A stretch of DNA of 63,947 nt from Hyphomicrobiales bacterium. GTDB lineage: Bacteria > Pseudomonadota > Alphaproteobacteria > Rhizobiales > Aestuariivirgaceae. Where the stretch lies: the NCBI GenBank assembly GCA_025359045.1, contig JANYHN010000037.1, positions 1 to 63,947 of the forward strand. The letters are read 5' to 3'. The notes under the pieces were generated by a model. It did not search any database, had not been told where the DNA came from, and worked only from the letters and a program-made list of their open reading frames with translations. Shown here in pieces: positions 28,572 to 37,089 of the stretch. Numbering within the stretch: the stretch's first letter is position 1; the number at the start of each line of letters is the position of its first letter. The translations under genes and the position numbers were made by a program.

Positions 28572-29219
28572 TTATCGTTCCATCGTCAAACGCCGATCCA
28601 CATAATCTGCGCAAATCTTTGTGAGTTCATCAATCTTGCCTTCAAAGAAATGGTTCGCATCTGGCATTACTTTATGTTCGATTGTGATGCCTTTCTGCGT
28701 CTTCAACTTTGACACAAGCGTGTGCACAGCCTCAGGAGCTGTCACCGTATCCTTGGCACCATTTACAAATAGGCCCGATGCTGGGCAGGGGGCAAGGAAA
28801 GAGAAATCATAATGTTTGGCCAAAGGCGCAATTGAAATGAAACCGGAAATTTCCGGGCGGCGCATCAATAACTGCATGGAAATCCACGCGCCAAATGAAA
28901 TGCCAGCAATCCAGCAGATTTTCGATTCGCGGTTTAATGCTTGCATCCAATCAAGTGCCGATGCAGCGTCAGCCAATTCACCTGCGCCATTGTCAAATAA
29001 TCCTTGGCTGCGGCCAACACCGCGGAAATTAAAACGTAGAACCGAAAATCCGCGCGATTGATATAGCTGGTAAAGTGAATGAACAATCGGGTTGTTCATT
29101 GTGCCACCAAATGTGGGGTGCGGATGCAGGATAAGGGCAATTGGGGCGGCTGCGGACTTTCCTTGATGATACCGCGCTTCAATGCGCCCGGCTGGTCCGT
29201 TAAAAATCACTTCTGGCAT
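28572..29219 (-). CDS. Alpha/beta hydrolase
   Basis: A 215-residue serine hydrolase fold of the dienelactone-hydrolase-like clade. 'LILHPHPTFGGTMNNPIVHSL' and 'RFNFRGVGRSQG' lead to the nucleophile elbow G-I-S-F-G, where Ser is near residue 108; the Asp is likely in 'NGAKDTVT' and the His in 'DANHFFEG', giving a complete triad. No signal peptide. It is divergent from iscR, an arrangement found in other Hyphomicrobiales, so it may belong with iscR rather than with the sugar genes that follow it by nine bases. Substrate unknown. Confidence 0.85.
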   Translation of the reverse strand: MPEVIFNGPAGRIEARYHQGKSAAAPIALILHPHPTFGGTMNNPIVHSLYQLYQSRGFSVLRFNFRGVGRSQGLFDNGAGELADAASALDWMQALNRESKICWIAGISFGAWISMQLLMRRPEISGFISIAPLAKHYDFSFLAPCPASGLFVNGAKDTVTAPEAVHTLVSKLKTQKGITIEHKVMPDANHFFEGKIDELTKICADYVDRRLTMER

Positions 29220-29273
29220 AGCATTCCCAATTCTATAGGTTAACGAGCGTCACTGGCACATGGCTGCCATTTG

Positions 29274-29302
29274 TTGACTCCGCTACTCGGATTTATTATA
29301 TG
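29274..29302 (+). promoter_or_regulatory. Candidate sigma-70 promoter of the iscR-suf operon
   Basis: TTGACT at 29274-29279, a 17-base spacer, and TATATG at 29297-29302, about 117 bases before the iscR start. An inverted repeat AAAAGC-AA-GCTTTT lies at 29381-29394 between it and the start codon, where a regulator could bind. No known IscR, RirA or Irr box was recognised by eye. Confidence 0.5.
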
Positions 29303-29418
29303 AAGTACGAAAGGTTGCCGTTTTCGCGGAAACCAATCGCCACCATCGTTCCGACGGGCTTTAGCACGGGGCGGGGGGCAAAAAGCAAGCTTTTCGTGAT
29401 TGGGATTAGTGGTTAGCT

Positions 29419-29886
29419 ATGAAAATGAGCACCAAAGGGCGTTATGCCGTGATGGCAATGATCGATATTGGCGAAAACGCCAATGGCAGACCTGTGTCTT
29501 TGGCTGAGATTGCCGATCGCCAAGACATTAGCCAAGAATATCTCGAACAGCTTTTTGGCAAACTGCGCCGTGCGGGACTGGTGACAAGTGCGCGTGGGCC
29601 CGGCGGTGGCTATGTGTTGGCGCGTGATGCCTCTGAAATCAACATGAGCGATGTTATTCTGGCTGTTGATGAAGACATTCGGATCACCCGTTGCGACGGC
29701 TCGGCAGTGGATGGCTGTGTGAAAGGCGAGCGCTGCTGCGCCCATGACCTTTGGTCTTCTATGGGTCGTCAAATGATGGGTTTTTTGGATTCAATTTCGC
29801 TTGATGATGTTGTGTCAAAACGAAACCTCGCTTTGGCCGCTTCAATCAAACAAACCAAAGACCGTCATGTAAGGCCGCTTGCGTGA
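29419..29886 (+). CDS. iscR: Rrf2-family Fe-S regulator IscR
   Basis: A 155-residue winged-helix regulator of Fe-S assembly. The N terminus 'MKMSTKGRYAVMAM' and the recognition helix region 'ISQEYLEQLFGKLRRAGLV' are typical. Cluster ligands expected from E. coli (C92, C98, C104, H107) correspond to C92, C100, C106 and H109 here, so the first loop is two residues longer; an extra C107 is adjacent. It heads the suf operon, and its stop overlaps the next GTG start (29883), so holo-IscR feedback on the operon is likely. Confidence 0.93.
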   Translation: MKMSTKGRYAVMAMIDIGENANGRPVSLAEIADRQDISQEYLEQLFGKLRRAGLVTSARGPGGGYVLARDASEINMSDVILAVDEDIRITRCDGSAVDGCVKGERCCAHDLWSSMGRQMMGFLDSISLDDVVSKRNLALAASIKQTKDRHVRPLA

Positions 29887-30962
29887 GATCCTACCTCGAT
29901 CATAACGCCACCAGCCCGCTTCGCCCTTCGGTGAAGGTGGCGATGATTGCGGCGATGGACGTGGATGGCAATGCATCGTCTGTGCATGGCGAAGGCAGGG
30001 CGGCGCGGAAGCTGTTAAGCGACGCACGCGAAAAACTGGGATTTTGGTTTGGGTGTCTGCCGCAAATGATGACATTTACGAGTGGCGGCACTGAAGCCAA
30101 CAATATGGCCCTGCGTGGTCTTGCGGGTAATCGTATTTTGGTTTCAGCAATTGAACATCATTCTGTTTTAGCTGCGGCCAAAGCTAGCGGAAAATCGGTT
30201 GAGATTATTCCGGTTGATGGTGTTGGCAGGGTTATGATCGAAGCACTCGAAAAGATGGTGCGTCCAGATACGCTTGTGTCGGTTATGGTTGCCAATAATG
30301 AAACAGGCGTTGTGCAGCCGATGGAACAGGTGATGAAAATAGCCCATGCCGCGGGCGCTTTGGTGCATGTTGATGCTGTGCAAGCCGTGGGCAAGCGCCA
30401 AGTGAATTTTGGATTGTTGGGCGCAGATTTGATGACAGTGGCCGCACATAAAGTGGGTGGACCGACGGGCATAGGCGCCTTGATCATTCGTGATGGTTTG
30501 GTTGTTGAACCATTGCTGCATGGTGGCGGCCAAGAATTGCGCCGCCGGGCAGGCACAGAGAATTTGATTAACATTGCGGGTTTTGCTGCACTGGCAGATG
30601 AGCCACAGCTTGATACTTATGATCTAAACGACAAGATTGAAGCCGCACTTGAAGGGGAAACAATTTTTAGTGACGGCGTGGAACGGCTTTGTAACACAAC
30701 GAACTTTGCAATGCGCGGTATGAATGCCGAAACCCTGCTGATGAATTTTGATCTTGAAGGTATTGCGCTGTCGTCTGGTTCGGCCTGTTCTTCTGGCAAG
30801 GTGGCTGCGTCACATGTGCTCAGCGCAATGGGCGTTTCGCCTGAACTATCAAAGTCTGCCATCCGTATTAGTTTAGGTTGGAACACGACAGACGATAACA
30901 TCAACCATTTCATTTCCGCATGGCGCAAGATTTCCAAGCGTCATCAATCGAAAGCAGCTTAA
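29883..30962 (+). CDS. Cysteine desulfurase, NifS/IscS group
   Basis: A 359-residue PLP enzyme releasing sulfur from cysteine as persulfide. '[12 protein letters not shown]' starts the fold, 'SAIEHHSVL' precedes the cofactor-stacking region, the PLP Lys is in '[14 protein letters not shown]', and the catalytic Cys is in '[12 protein letters not shown]', typical of group I (IscS/NifS). GTG start overlapping the iscR stop. It is somewhat shorter than E. coli IscS. A second desulfurase of the SufS group lies at the other end of the same operon. Confidence 0.92.
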   Translation: MRSYLDHNATSPLRPSVKVAMIAAMDVDGNASSVHGEGRAARKLLSDAREKLGFWFGCLPQMMTFTSGGTEANNMALRGLAGNRILVSAIEHHSVLAAAKASGKSVEIIPVDGVGRVMIEALEKMVRPDTLVSVMVANNETGVVQPMEQVMKIAHAAGALVHVDAVQAVGKRQVNFGLLGADLMTVAAHKVGGPTGIGALIIRDGLVVEPLLHGGGQELRRRAGTENLINIAGFAALADEPQLDTYDLNDKIEAALEGETIFSDGVERLCNTTNFAMRGMNAETLLMNFDLEGIALSSGSACSSGKVAASHVLSAMGVSPELSKSAIRISLGWNTTDDNINHFISAWRKISKRHQSKAA

Positions 30963-30967
30963 GCACT

Positions 30968-32482
30968 ATGGCCGACCAAGATACTATTGAACTCGTTAAA
31001 ACGATTGAAGTCGATAAATATAAATACGGCTTTGAAACCGATATCGAGTCTGACTATGCGCCCAAGGGTTTGAACGAAGACATCGTGCGCTTTATCTCGG
31101 ATAAAAAGGGCGAGCCACAATGGATGTTGGATTGGCGACTAGAGGCTTACCGTTCTTGGTTGCACATGGAAAACCCCACTTGGGCTAAAGTGTCTTTCCC
31201 CAAAATTGATTATCAAGATTTGTATTATTACGCTGCCCCTAAATCTATGGCTGCCCCAAAAAGCTTGGACGAGATTGATCCGAAGCTTTTGGAAACTTAT
31301 GCCAAGCTTGGCATCCCGCTGAAGGAACAGGAAATTCTTGCGGGTGTTCGCAAGCAAGGCGAGAAGTCGATGCTGGATGACGATGGCAATGAAGTGATCA
31401 CAGGTCGCGTGGCGATTGATGCGGTGTTTGATAGCGTGTCCGTCGTCACGACGTTCAAAGATGAACTCAAAAAAGCCGATGTAATTTTCTGCTCAATCTC
31501 CGAAGCGCTACGTGAACACCCAGATTTGGTGAAGCAATATTTGGGCTCTGTGGTTCCGCAAGGTGATAATTTCTATGCGGGCCTTAACAGCGCCGTGTTC
31601 TCCGATGGCTCATTCGTTTATGTGCCGCCTGGCGTGCGTTGCCCGATGGAGCTTTCTACTTATTTCCGCATGAACGCCAAAAACACGGGTCAATTTGAGC
31701 GCACACTGATCATCGCTGATAAAGGCGCATACGTATCCTATCTTGAAGGCTGCACCGCACCAACCCGCGAAGAAAGTCAGCTTCACGCCGCTGTGGTTGA
31801 GTTGATTGCGCATGAAGATGCTGAGATAAAATATTCTACGGTACAAAATTGGTATCCCGGTGATGCCGAAGGCAAGGGCGGCGTCTATAATTTTGTGACC
31901 AAGCGTGGCGATTGCCGCGGTGCACGCTCCAAGATTTCATGGACGCAAGTGGAAACCGGTTCGGCGATTACTTGGAAATATCCAAGTGTAATTCTGCGGG
32001 GCGATTCATCGCGCGGCGAATTTTACTCGATCGCCATTTCCAACGGCAAGCAACAAGTTGATAGCGGCACCAAGATGATCCATCTGGGCAAAAACTCATC
32101 CAGCCGCATTGTGTCTAAAGGTATCGCTGCTGGCCGATCCGACAACACCTACCGTGGACTCGTAAGTGCCCATCGCAAAGCCACATACGCGCGGAATTTT
32201 ACGCAATGCGACTCGCTGTTGATCGGCGATCAATGTGGTGCACACACCGTGCCCTATATCGAGTCAAAGACCTCGACAGCGCAATTTGAACACGAAGCCA
32301 CAACCAGCAAAATCAGCGATGATCAAATGTTCTACTGCATGTCACGTGGGCTTTCGCAGGAAGAGGCAGTGGCATTAATCGTCAATGGTTTCGTGCGCGA
32401 TGTGCTGCAACAATTACCTATGGAATTTATGGCCGAAACGCAAAAGCTGATCGGGATATCACTAGAAGGATCAGTCGGTTAA
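30968..32482 (+). CDS. sufB: Fe-S cluster scaffold SufB
   Basis: A 504-residue component of the SufBC2D scaffold on which Fe-S clusters are built. '[21 protein letters not shown]' near the N terminus and the C-terminal beta-helix core with '[19 protein letters not shown]' and '[11 protein letters not shown]' are diagnostic. The start at 30968, six bases after the desulfurase stop, is preferred over an upstream frame that would overlap it by 43 bases. It is followed at once by sufC. Confidence 0.96.
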   Translation: MADQDTIELVKTIEVDKYKYGFETDIESDYAPKGLNEDIVRFISDKKGEPQWMLDWRLEAYRSWLHMENPTWAKVSFPKIDYQDLYYYAAPKSMAAPKSLDEIDPKLLETYAKLGIPLKEQEILAGVRKQGEKSMLDDDGNEVITGRVAIDAVFDSVSVVTTFKDELKKADVIFCSISEALREHPDLVKQYLGSVVPQGDNFYAGLNSAVFSDGSFVYVPPGVRCPMELSTYFRMNAKNTGQFERTLIIADKGAYVSYLEGCTAPTREESQLHAAVVELIAHEDAEIKYSTVQNWYPGDAEGKGGVYNFVTKRGDCRGARSKISWTQVETGSAITWKYPSVILRGDSSRGEFYSIAISNGKQQVDSGTKMIHLGKNSSSRIVSKGIAAGRSDNTYRGLVSAHRKATYARNFTQCDSLLIGDQCGAHTVPYIESKTSTAQFEHEATTSKISDDQMFYCMSRGLSQEEAVALIVNGFVRDVLQQLPMEFMAETQKLIGISLEGSVG

Positions 32483-32483
32483 A

Positions 32484-33239
32484 ATGCTCGAAATACAAAA
32501 CCTCCACGTCAAACTCGAAGACGAACCGCGCGAAATTTTGAAAGGGCTTTCACTCACTGTGAAGCCAGGCGAGGTGCATGCTATTATGGGGCCGAATGGC
32601 TCTGGCAAGTCCACGCTGTCTTATGTGCTTTCTGGCCGTGCCGGTTATGAGGTAACTGATGGTTCTGTGAGTTTCAAAGGCGAAAATCTGTTGGAGATGG
32701 ATCCCAACATGCGCGCAGCGAAGGGCGTGTTTCTCGCCTTCCAATACCCAATCGAAATCCCCGGCGTGGCCACCATGCAGTTCCTTAAAGTGGCACTGAA
32801 TGCGCAACGCAAGGCACGCGGCGAAAAGGAATTATCAATTCCCGATTTTATGCGCTTCGTGAAAGAGCGAGCCGCCAAGTTGAACATTTCGCAAGAAATG
32901 TTGAAGCGCCCCGTAAATGTCGGCTTCTCAGGTGGTGAAAAGAAACGCGCCGAGATTTTGCAAATGGCGGTGCTTGAACCTTCACTTTGCATTTTGGATG
33001 AAACCGATTCAGGCTTGGACATCGATGCATTGAAAGTGGTGGCTGATGGTGTGAACGCGCTGCGTTCGCCAGACCGCGCGATGATTGTGATCACTCACTA
33101 TCAGCGTTTGCTTGACTACATCGTGCCAGATTTTGTGCATGTTTTATCGGCTGGCAAGATTGTAAAATCGGGCGGCAAAGAATTAGCGCATGAGTTGGAA
33201 GCCAATGGCTATGCCGAGTTTGTGGAGAAGGTGGCGTGA
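32484..33239 (+). CDS. sufC: Fe-S assembly ATPase SufC
   Basis: A 251-residue ABC-type ATPase that drives the SufBC2D scaffold; it is soluble. Walker A is 'GPNGSGKST', the signature region 'NVGFSGGEKKRAEIL', Walker B 'LCILDETDSGLDID', and the H-loop is in 'IVITHYQRLL'. The 'GFSGGEKKR' and 'DETDSGLDIDAL' strings separate SufC from transporter ATPases. Its stop overlaps the sufD GTG start. Confidence 0.97.
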   Translation: MLEIQNLHVKLEDEPREILKGLSLTVKPGEVHAIMGPNGSGKSTLSYVLSGRAGYEVTDGSVSFKGENLLEMDPNMRAAKGVFLAFQYPIEIPGVATMQFLKVALNAQRKARGEKELSIPDFMRFVKERAAKLNISQEMLKRPVNVGFSGGEKKRAEILQMAVLEPSLCILDETDSGLDIDALKVVADGVNALRSPDRAMIVITHYQRLLDYIVPDFVHVLSAGKIVKSGGKELAHELEANGYAEFVEKVA

Positions 33240-34417
33240 ATATAGCGCTCATCAAAACGCCGGCGGAGGAAGCATTCGGCATTTCATTGCCGCACCGCCG
33301 CATGGAAGAATGGCGTTGGACAGATTTACGTGCTCGCATTGATCGACCATATCCTGCACACCAAAATACGGTTGTGGCAAAAATTGATGTGGATCGCCTT
33401 ATTGCCTCATCACCTTTTGCTAAAATCAAAACCCACCGCATTGTATTTGTAAACGGCAGCTGGGACCAAGCGCATTCGAACTTCACAGGTCTAACCTTCG
33501 AAATGGGCGTGCCCACCTCGTCGGCGATAGATGATCCTTTGATTCATTTAAACGGTGCTATTGAGCCAGCGGGCCTGACGCTGCGCTTTGAGTCAAACAT
33601 GGATGTGCTTGTTGAAATCATGCACATCACAACCAAAGGGGCGGCGCGCTCAATGGCTTTGCGAAATTGCATTGAAGTGGCCGACGGCGCTTCGGCCACA
33701 ATCATCGAAACCTATCTGGGCGAGGGTGATTATGTTTTGAGCTCCGTTATGGAATTTGAAATTGGCTTGGGCGCAAGGTTAGACCGCGTGAAGGTGGAGC
33801 ACGAGTCTGCTTCGGCGACACATCTTTCGCACGTGGTCACATCACTGGCCAAGGATGCCAAGCTCAATGAGTTCACGCTTACATCTGGCGGAGCACTGAA
33901 CCGCCAGAATGGCACCTACACATTTGTGGGCGAAAATGCCGATGCGAAAATTGCAGGCGCATATTTGCTCAACAACAAACAACATGCTGATACAAGGTTG
34001 GTTGTTGACCACGCCGTGCCTCATTGCACGAGCCGAGAAACGTTTAAATGCGTGATGGATGATCATGCGCGGGGGATTTTTCAAGGCAAAGTAATAGTGC
34101 GCAAACACGCTCAGAAAACTGATGGCAAACAATCAAGTCACGCTTTGCTGCTGTCCGAGTTTGCAGAATTCGACGCCAAGCCTGAACTTGAAATCTATGC
34201 TGATGATGTGGTTTGTGGACATGGCGCTACGGCGGGTGACATTAATCTGGATCATCTGTTTTATTTGCGCTCACGTGGCATTCCAGAAGCGGAAGCAAAA
34301 TCACTACTGATCGCCGCATTTGTGGGCGAGGCGTTTGATAACGTTGTGCATGACGGCCTTCGCGACGCGTTGGTGAATTATGCAGCCAATTGGTTACAGG
34401 TGCGCAAGAATGTTTGA
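33236..34417 (+). CDS. sufD: Fe-S cluster assembly protein SufD
   Basis: A 393-residue paralogue of SufB that completes the SufBC2D complex. The N-terminal 'RRMEEWRWTDLR' box and the C-terminal 'LYADDVVCGHGAT-AGDINLDHLFYLRSRG' type region with a conserved His are family hallmarks. GTG start at 33236 overlapping the sufC stop by four bases. The end overlaps the sufS start by eight bases, indicating tight coupling. Confidence 0.95.
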   Translation: MNIALIKTPAEEAFGISLPHRRMEEWRWTDLRARIDRPYPAHQNTVVAKIDVDRLIASSPFAKIKTHRIVFVNGSWDQAHSNFTGLTFEMGVPTSSAIDDPLIHLNGAIEPAGLTLRFESNMDVLVEIMHITTKGAARSMALRNCIEVADGASATIIETYLGEGDYVLSSVMEFEIGLGARLDRVKVEHESASATHLSHVVTSLAKDAKLNEFTLTSGGALNRQNGTYTFVGENADAKIAGAYLLNNKQHADTRLVVDHAVPHCTSRETFKCVMDDHARGIFQGKVIVRKHAQKTDGKQSSHALLLSEFAEFDAKPELEIYADDVVCGHGATAGDINLDHLFYLRSRGIPEAEAKSLLIAAFVGEAFDNVVHDGLRDALVNYAANWLQVRKNV

Positions 34418-35627
34418 CGTCAACAAAATTCGCGCTGACTTCCCCATCCTCTCCCGCGAGGTTTATGGCAAGCCTTTGGTTTATCTTGATAACGCTTCAT
34501 CAGCGCAAAAGCCGAAGGCTGTGATTGATTCGATGATGAAATCAATGACCGAGGAATATGCCAATGTGCATCGGGGGCTGCATTATCTTTCCAATGCCGC
34601 CACGCAGAGTTTTGAAGATGCGCGTGAATCGGTGGGTCGTTTTCTGAACGCACCATCAAAAGACCAAATTATTTTCACGCGTAACGCCACTGATGCAATC
34701 AATCTTGTGGCTCAAAGCTTCGGTGGCATTGTGATCGGGCAGGGTGATGAGATTATTCTTTCAATCCTCGAACATCACTCCAACATTGTGCCGTGGCATT
34801 TTCACCGCGAGCGCAATGGGGCCGTGATCAAATGGGCACCGATTGATGATGAAGGTAACTTTCTTTTAGAGGAGTTCTCAAAACTCATCAGCCCACGAAC
34901 CAAGATGATAGCTATAACCATGATGAGCAACGCACTGGGCACTGTTGTCCCCGTGGCTGAAATTATCAAAATAGCGCATGCGCATGGCATCCCCGTTCTG
35001 GTCGATGCCAGCCAGCAGGCTGTGCATGGTCATCTGGATGTGCAGGAGCTTGATGCTGATTTCCTCGTGTTTACCGGCCACAAAACCTACGGCCCCACGG
35101 GCATTGGTGTTCTTTATGCCAAGATGGAGCACCTCAAAAAAATGCCGCCTTACCAGGGTGGTGGCGAGATGATCAATGAAGTGACGATGGAAAACGTCAC
35201 TTACAATAATCCCCCGCATCGCTTTGAAGCGGGAACACCTGCCATCGTTGAGGCCATCGGGCTTGGCGTGGCTCTGGATTATATGACAGCTATCGGCATC
35301 GACAAAATTGCCGCCCATGAAAATTCTCTGCATGATTACGCCATGCAGAGATTGAAAGAAATCAATAGCTTACGTATCTTTGGTCAAGCAAAGCATAAAG
35401 GCCCAATCATTTCATTTACAATGAATGGTGCCCACGCCCATGATGTGGCAACTGTGATTGATAGGCAGGGCGTGGCCGTGAGAGCTGGCACCCATTGCAC
35501 CCAGCCGTTGCTGCAACGCTTCGGTGTGACCGCCACGTGCCGCGCTTCATTTGCGATGTACAATACCGTTGAAGAGGTTGATAAATTGGCAGAAGCACTT
35601 ATCTCTGCTCAGAGGATATTTTTATGA
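34410..35627 (+). CDS. sufS: Cysteine desulfurase SufS
   Basis: A 405-residue group II desulfurase/selenocysteine lyase. It begins 'FDVNKIRADFPILSREVYGKPLVYLDNA', has the PLP Lys in 'FTGHKTYGPTGIG', and the catalytic Cys in 'RAGTHCTQPLLQ'. The start ATG at 34410 lies inside the end of sufD; this matches family N termini and excludes the longer frame from 34380. SufE, its usual partner, is not in the operon. Confidence 0.96.
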   Translation: MFDVNKIRADFPILSREVYGKPLVYLDNASSAQKPKAVIDSMMKSMTEEYANVHRGLHYLSNAATQSFEDARESVGRFLNAPSKDQIIFTRNATDAINLVAQSFGGIVIGQGDEIILSILEHHSNIVPWHFHRERNGAVIKWAPIDDEGNFLLEEFSKLISPRTKMIAITMMSNALGTVVPVAEIIKIAHAHGIPVLVDASQQAVHGHLDVQELDADFLVFTGHKTYGPTGIGVLYAKMEHLKKMPPYQGGGEMINEVTMENVTYNNPPHRFEAGTPAIVEAIGLGVALDYMTAIGIDKIAAHENSLHDYAMQRLKEINSLRIFGQAKHKGPIISFTMNGAHAHDVATVIDRQGVAVRAGTHCTQPLLQRFGVTATCRASFAMYNTVEEVDKLAEALISAQRIFL

Positions 35628-35986
35628 GTGACGTTGAAACCACCAATGCCCCAGATATGTCTGCCATTCCCGCTGATGAACTGGCGCGGATGACGGATGA
35701 TATCGTGCTGGCATTGAAGACCGTTTACGACCCAGAAATTCCGGTTGATATTTATGAGCTGGGCCTGATCTATAAAGTTGATATTGATGATGATCGCAAT
35801 GTGGCCATCGACATGACTTTAACTGCCCCTGGCTGCCCGGTTGCTGGCGACATGCCGGGCTGGGTGGAAAATGCAGTTTCAACTGTGGCCGGCGTGGCCA
35901 GCACAAAGGCGCGCATTACCTTCGACCCGCCATGGGATCACAGCCGCATGTCAGAAGAGGCCCGCATGGCCATGAATATGTGGTAG
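35624..35986 (+). CDS. sufT: SUF-associated DUF59 (MIP18-like) protein
   Basis: A 120-residue protein of the MIP18/PaaD family with 'LKTVYDPEIPVDIYELGLIY' and 'TLTAPGCPVAGDMPGWV', where the conserved Cys lies. In this position it is the SufT-type maturation factor that helps load Fe-S clusters on client proteins. The ATG overlaps the sufS stop (ATGA), so it belongs to the operon. The symbol follows common usage for this position. Confidence 0.88.
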   Translation: MSDVETTNAPDMSAIPADELARMTDDIVLALKTVYDPEIPVDIYELGLIYKVDIDDDRNVAIDMTLTAPGCPVAGDMPGWVENAVSTVAGVASTKARITFDPPWDHSRMSEEARMAMNMW

Positions 35987-36010
35987 ACACTTAGAGAATA
36001 GGATTCGAAC

Positions 36011-36382
36011 ATGGCCAGTACATCCACAAGACCTCGCCCACAAGTTATGAAAGTGACAGATGCTGCTGCTATGCGCATTGCTCAGTTAATGGCGCGTGGT
36101 GAAGGTGTGGGGCTTCGCGTCGGCGTTAAAAATGGCGGCTGCGCAGGAATGGAATACACCATGGAATGGGCGGCAGAGCAGGGCAAGTTTGATGAAGTGG
36201 TCGAAGATAAGGGTGCGAGAATTTTGATCGACCCCAAAGCTATTATGTTCCTCATCGGCACGGAAATGGACTATCAACAAACAACGTTAAAATCAGGATT
36301 TGTGTTCAACAATCCCAATCAAATATCGGCCTGTGGCTGTGGCGAGAGTGTCGAAATCAAGCCTGCCGCTGAGTTCACGTGA
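36011..36382 (+). CDS. sufA: A-type Fe-S carrier protein
   Basis: A 123-residue HesB/IscA-family carrier that hands clusters to apoproteins. The three expected Cys residues are C44 in 'NGGCAGMEY' and the C-x-C pair in 'SACGCGES' near the C terminus. Preceded by a short basic N-terminal segment. It closes the core suf set; its stop overlaps the next GTG. Confidence 0.94.
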   Translation: MASTSTRPRPQVMKVTDAAAMRIAQLMARGEGVGLRVGVKNGGCAGMEYTMEWAAEQGKFDEVVEDKGARILIDPKAIMFLIGTEMDYQQTTLKSGFVFNNPNQISACGCGESVEIKPAAEFT

Positions 36383-36747
36383 GCCCCAAGGCGGAGTTTG
36401 AAAACTTCGTTGCGGAACGAATTTCCGCTTTTGGCTCCATTCATCAAAAGCGCATATTCGGCGCGTTGGCCTTTTACCATCAAGGCCTGATGATAGGCAT
36501 GGCCATCGATGATGCACTCTATTTGAAGGCTGATGACCAAACTAAATCCAGTTTTGAATCTGAAGGACTGCCGCAGTTCACATACAGCCATAAAAGTGGC
36601 AAACAGATTGGCATGTCCTATTGGCGAGCGCCGGAACGATGCTTGGATGATCCTGATGAAATGACGATCTGGTGCAAGCTTGCATACCAGGCCGCTTTAA
36701 GGGCCAAGAAGTCCGAGAAAATCAAACCAAAACCTAAAGCTTTCTGA
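36379..36747 (+). CDS. TfoX/Sxy N-terminal domain protein
   Basis: A 122-residue protein consisting only of the TfoX N-terminal domain ('ISAFGSIHQKRIFGALAFYHQGLMIGMAIDDALYLKAD' type core) without the C-terminal helix-hairpin-helix domain of Sxy. GTG start overlapping the sufA stop by four bases, so it is probably made with the suf proteins. The domain regulates competence through CRP in some gammaproteobacteria; nothing here supports that role, and its function in alphaproteobacteria is not established. Tail is Lys/Pro-rich. Confidence 0.85.
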   Translation: MSPKAEFENFVAERISAFGSIHQKRIFGALAFYHQGLMIGMAIDDALYLKADDQTKSSFESEGLPQFTYSHKSGKQIGMSYWRAPERCLDDPDEMTIWCKLAYQAALRAKKSEKIKPKPKAF

Positions 36748-37042
36748 CAGGTGCGCGCGTTTTTTCGCCTGTGAATATGATGCCAATCATATTATTTTTG
36801 CGCCACACAACTTTGGCAGGTTGGATTGTGTTGTCGCTTGGGATCAAAAAACGAAATTCATCTGGTATTGAAAATTGATCGCCGCAAACCAATTTTGCAC
36901 CCGTGAGAGAAATATCCTTAATGGTGCAATCAACCAACGACCAATTTTTCAAGTTGACGAGTTTCGCACCCTTCAACACGCGCGATCGTCTTGAAATCCG
37001 GTTGTTTTCGTCAGCTTCTTTCATCGTTAAGCGCACATCCAT
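36734..37042 (-). CDS. PilZ-domain protein
   Basis: A 102-residue single-domain protein with the PilZ c-di-GMP signature: the Arg-rich 'RISRRSRVLKGAKL' (RxxxR-type) and 'IKDISLTGAKL' (D/NxSxxG). It lacks any output domain, so it would act by binding a partner. Its last 14 bases overlap the convergent TfoX-domain gene. It stands 47 bases downstream of the helicase gene on the same strand and may be co-transcribed with it. Confidence 0.86.
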   Translation of the reverse strand: MDVRLTMKEADENNRISRRSRVLKGAKLVNLKNWSLVDCTIKDISLTGAKLVCGDQFSIPDEFRFLIPSDNTIQPAKVVWRKNNMIGIIFTGEKTRAPVRKL

Positions 37043-37089
37043 TGTGCGTCGTTTAGCACCGAATGATTAGCAGACTCTGAAACTTCTGC

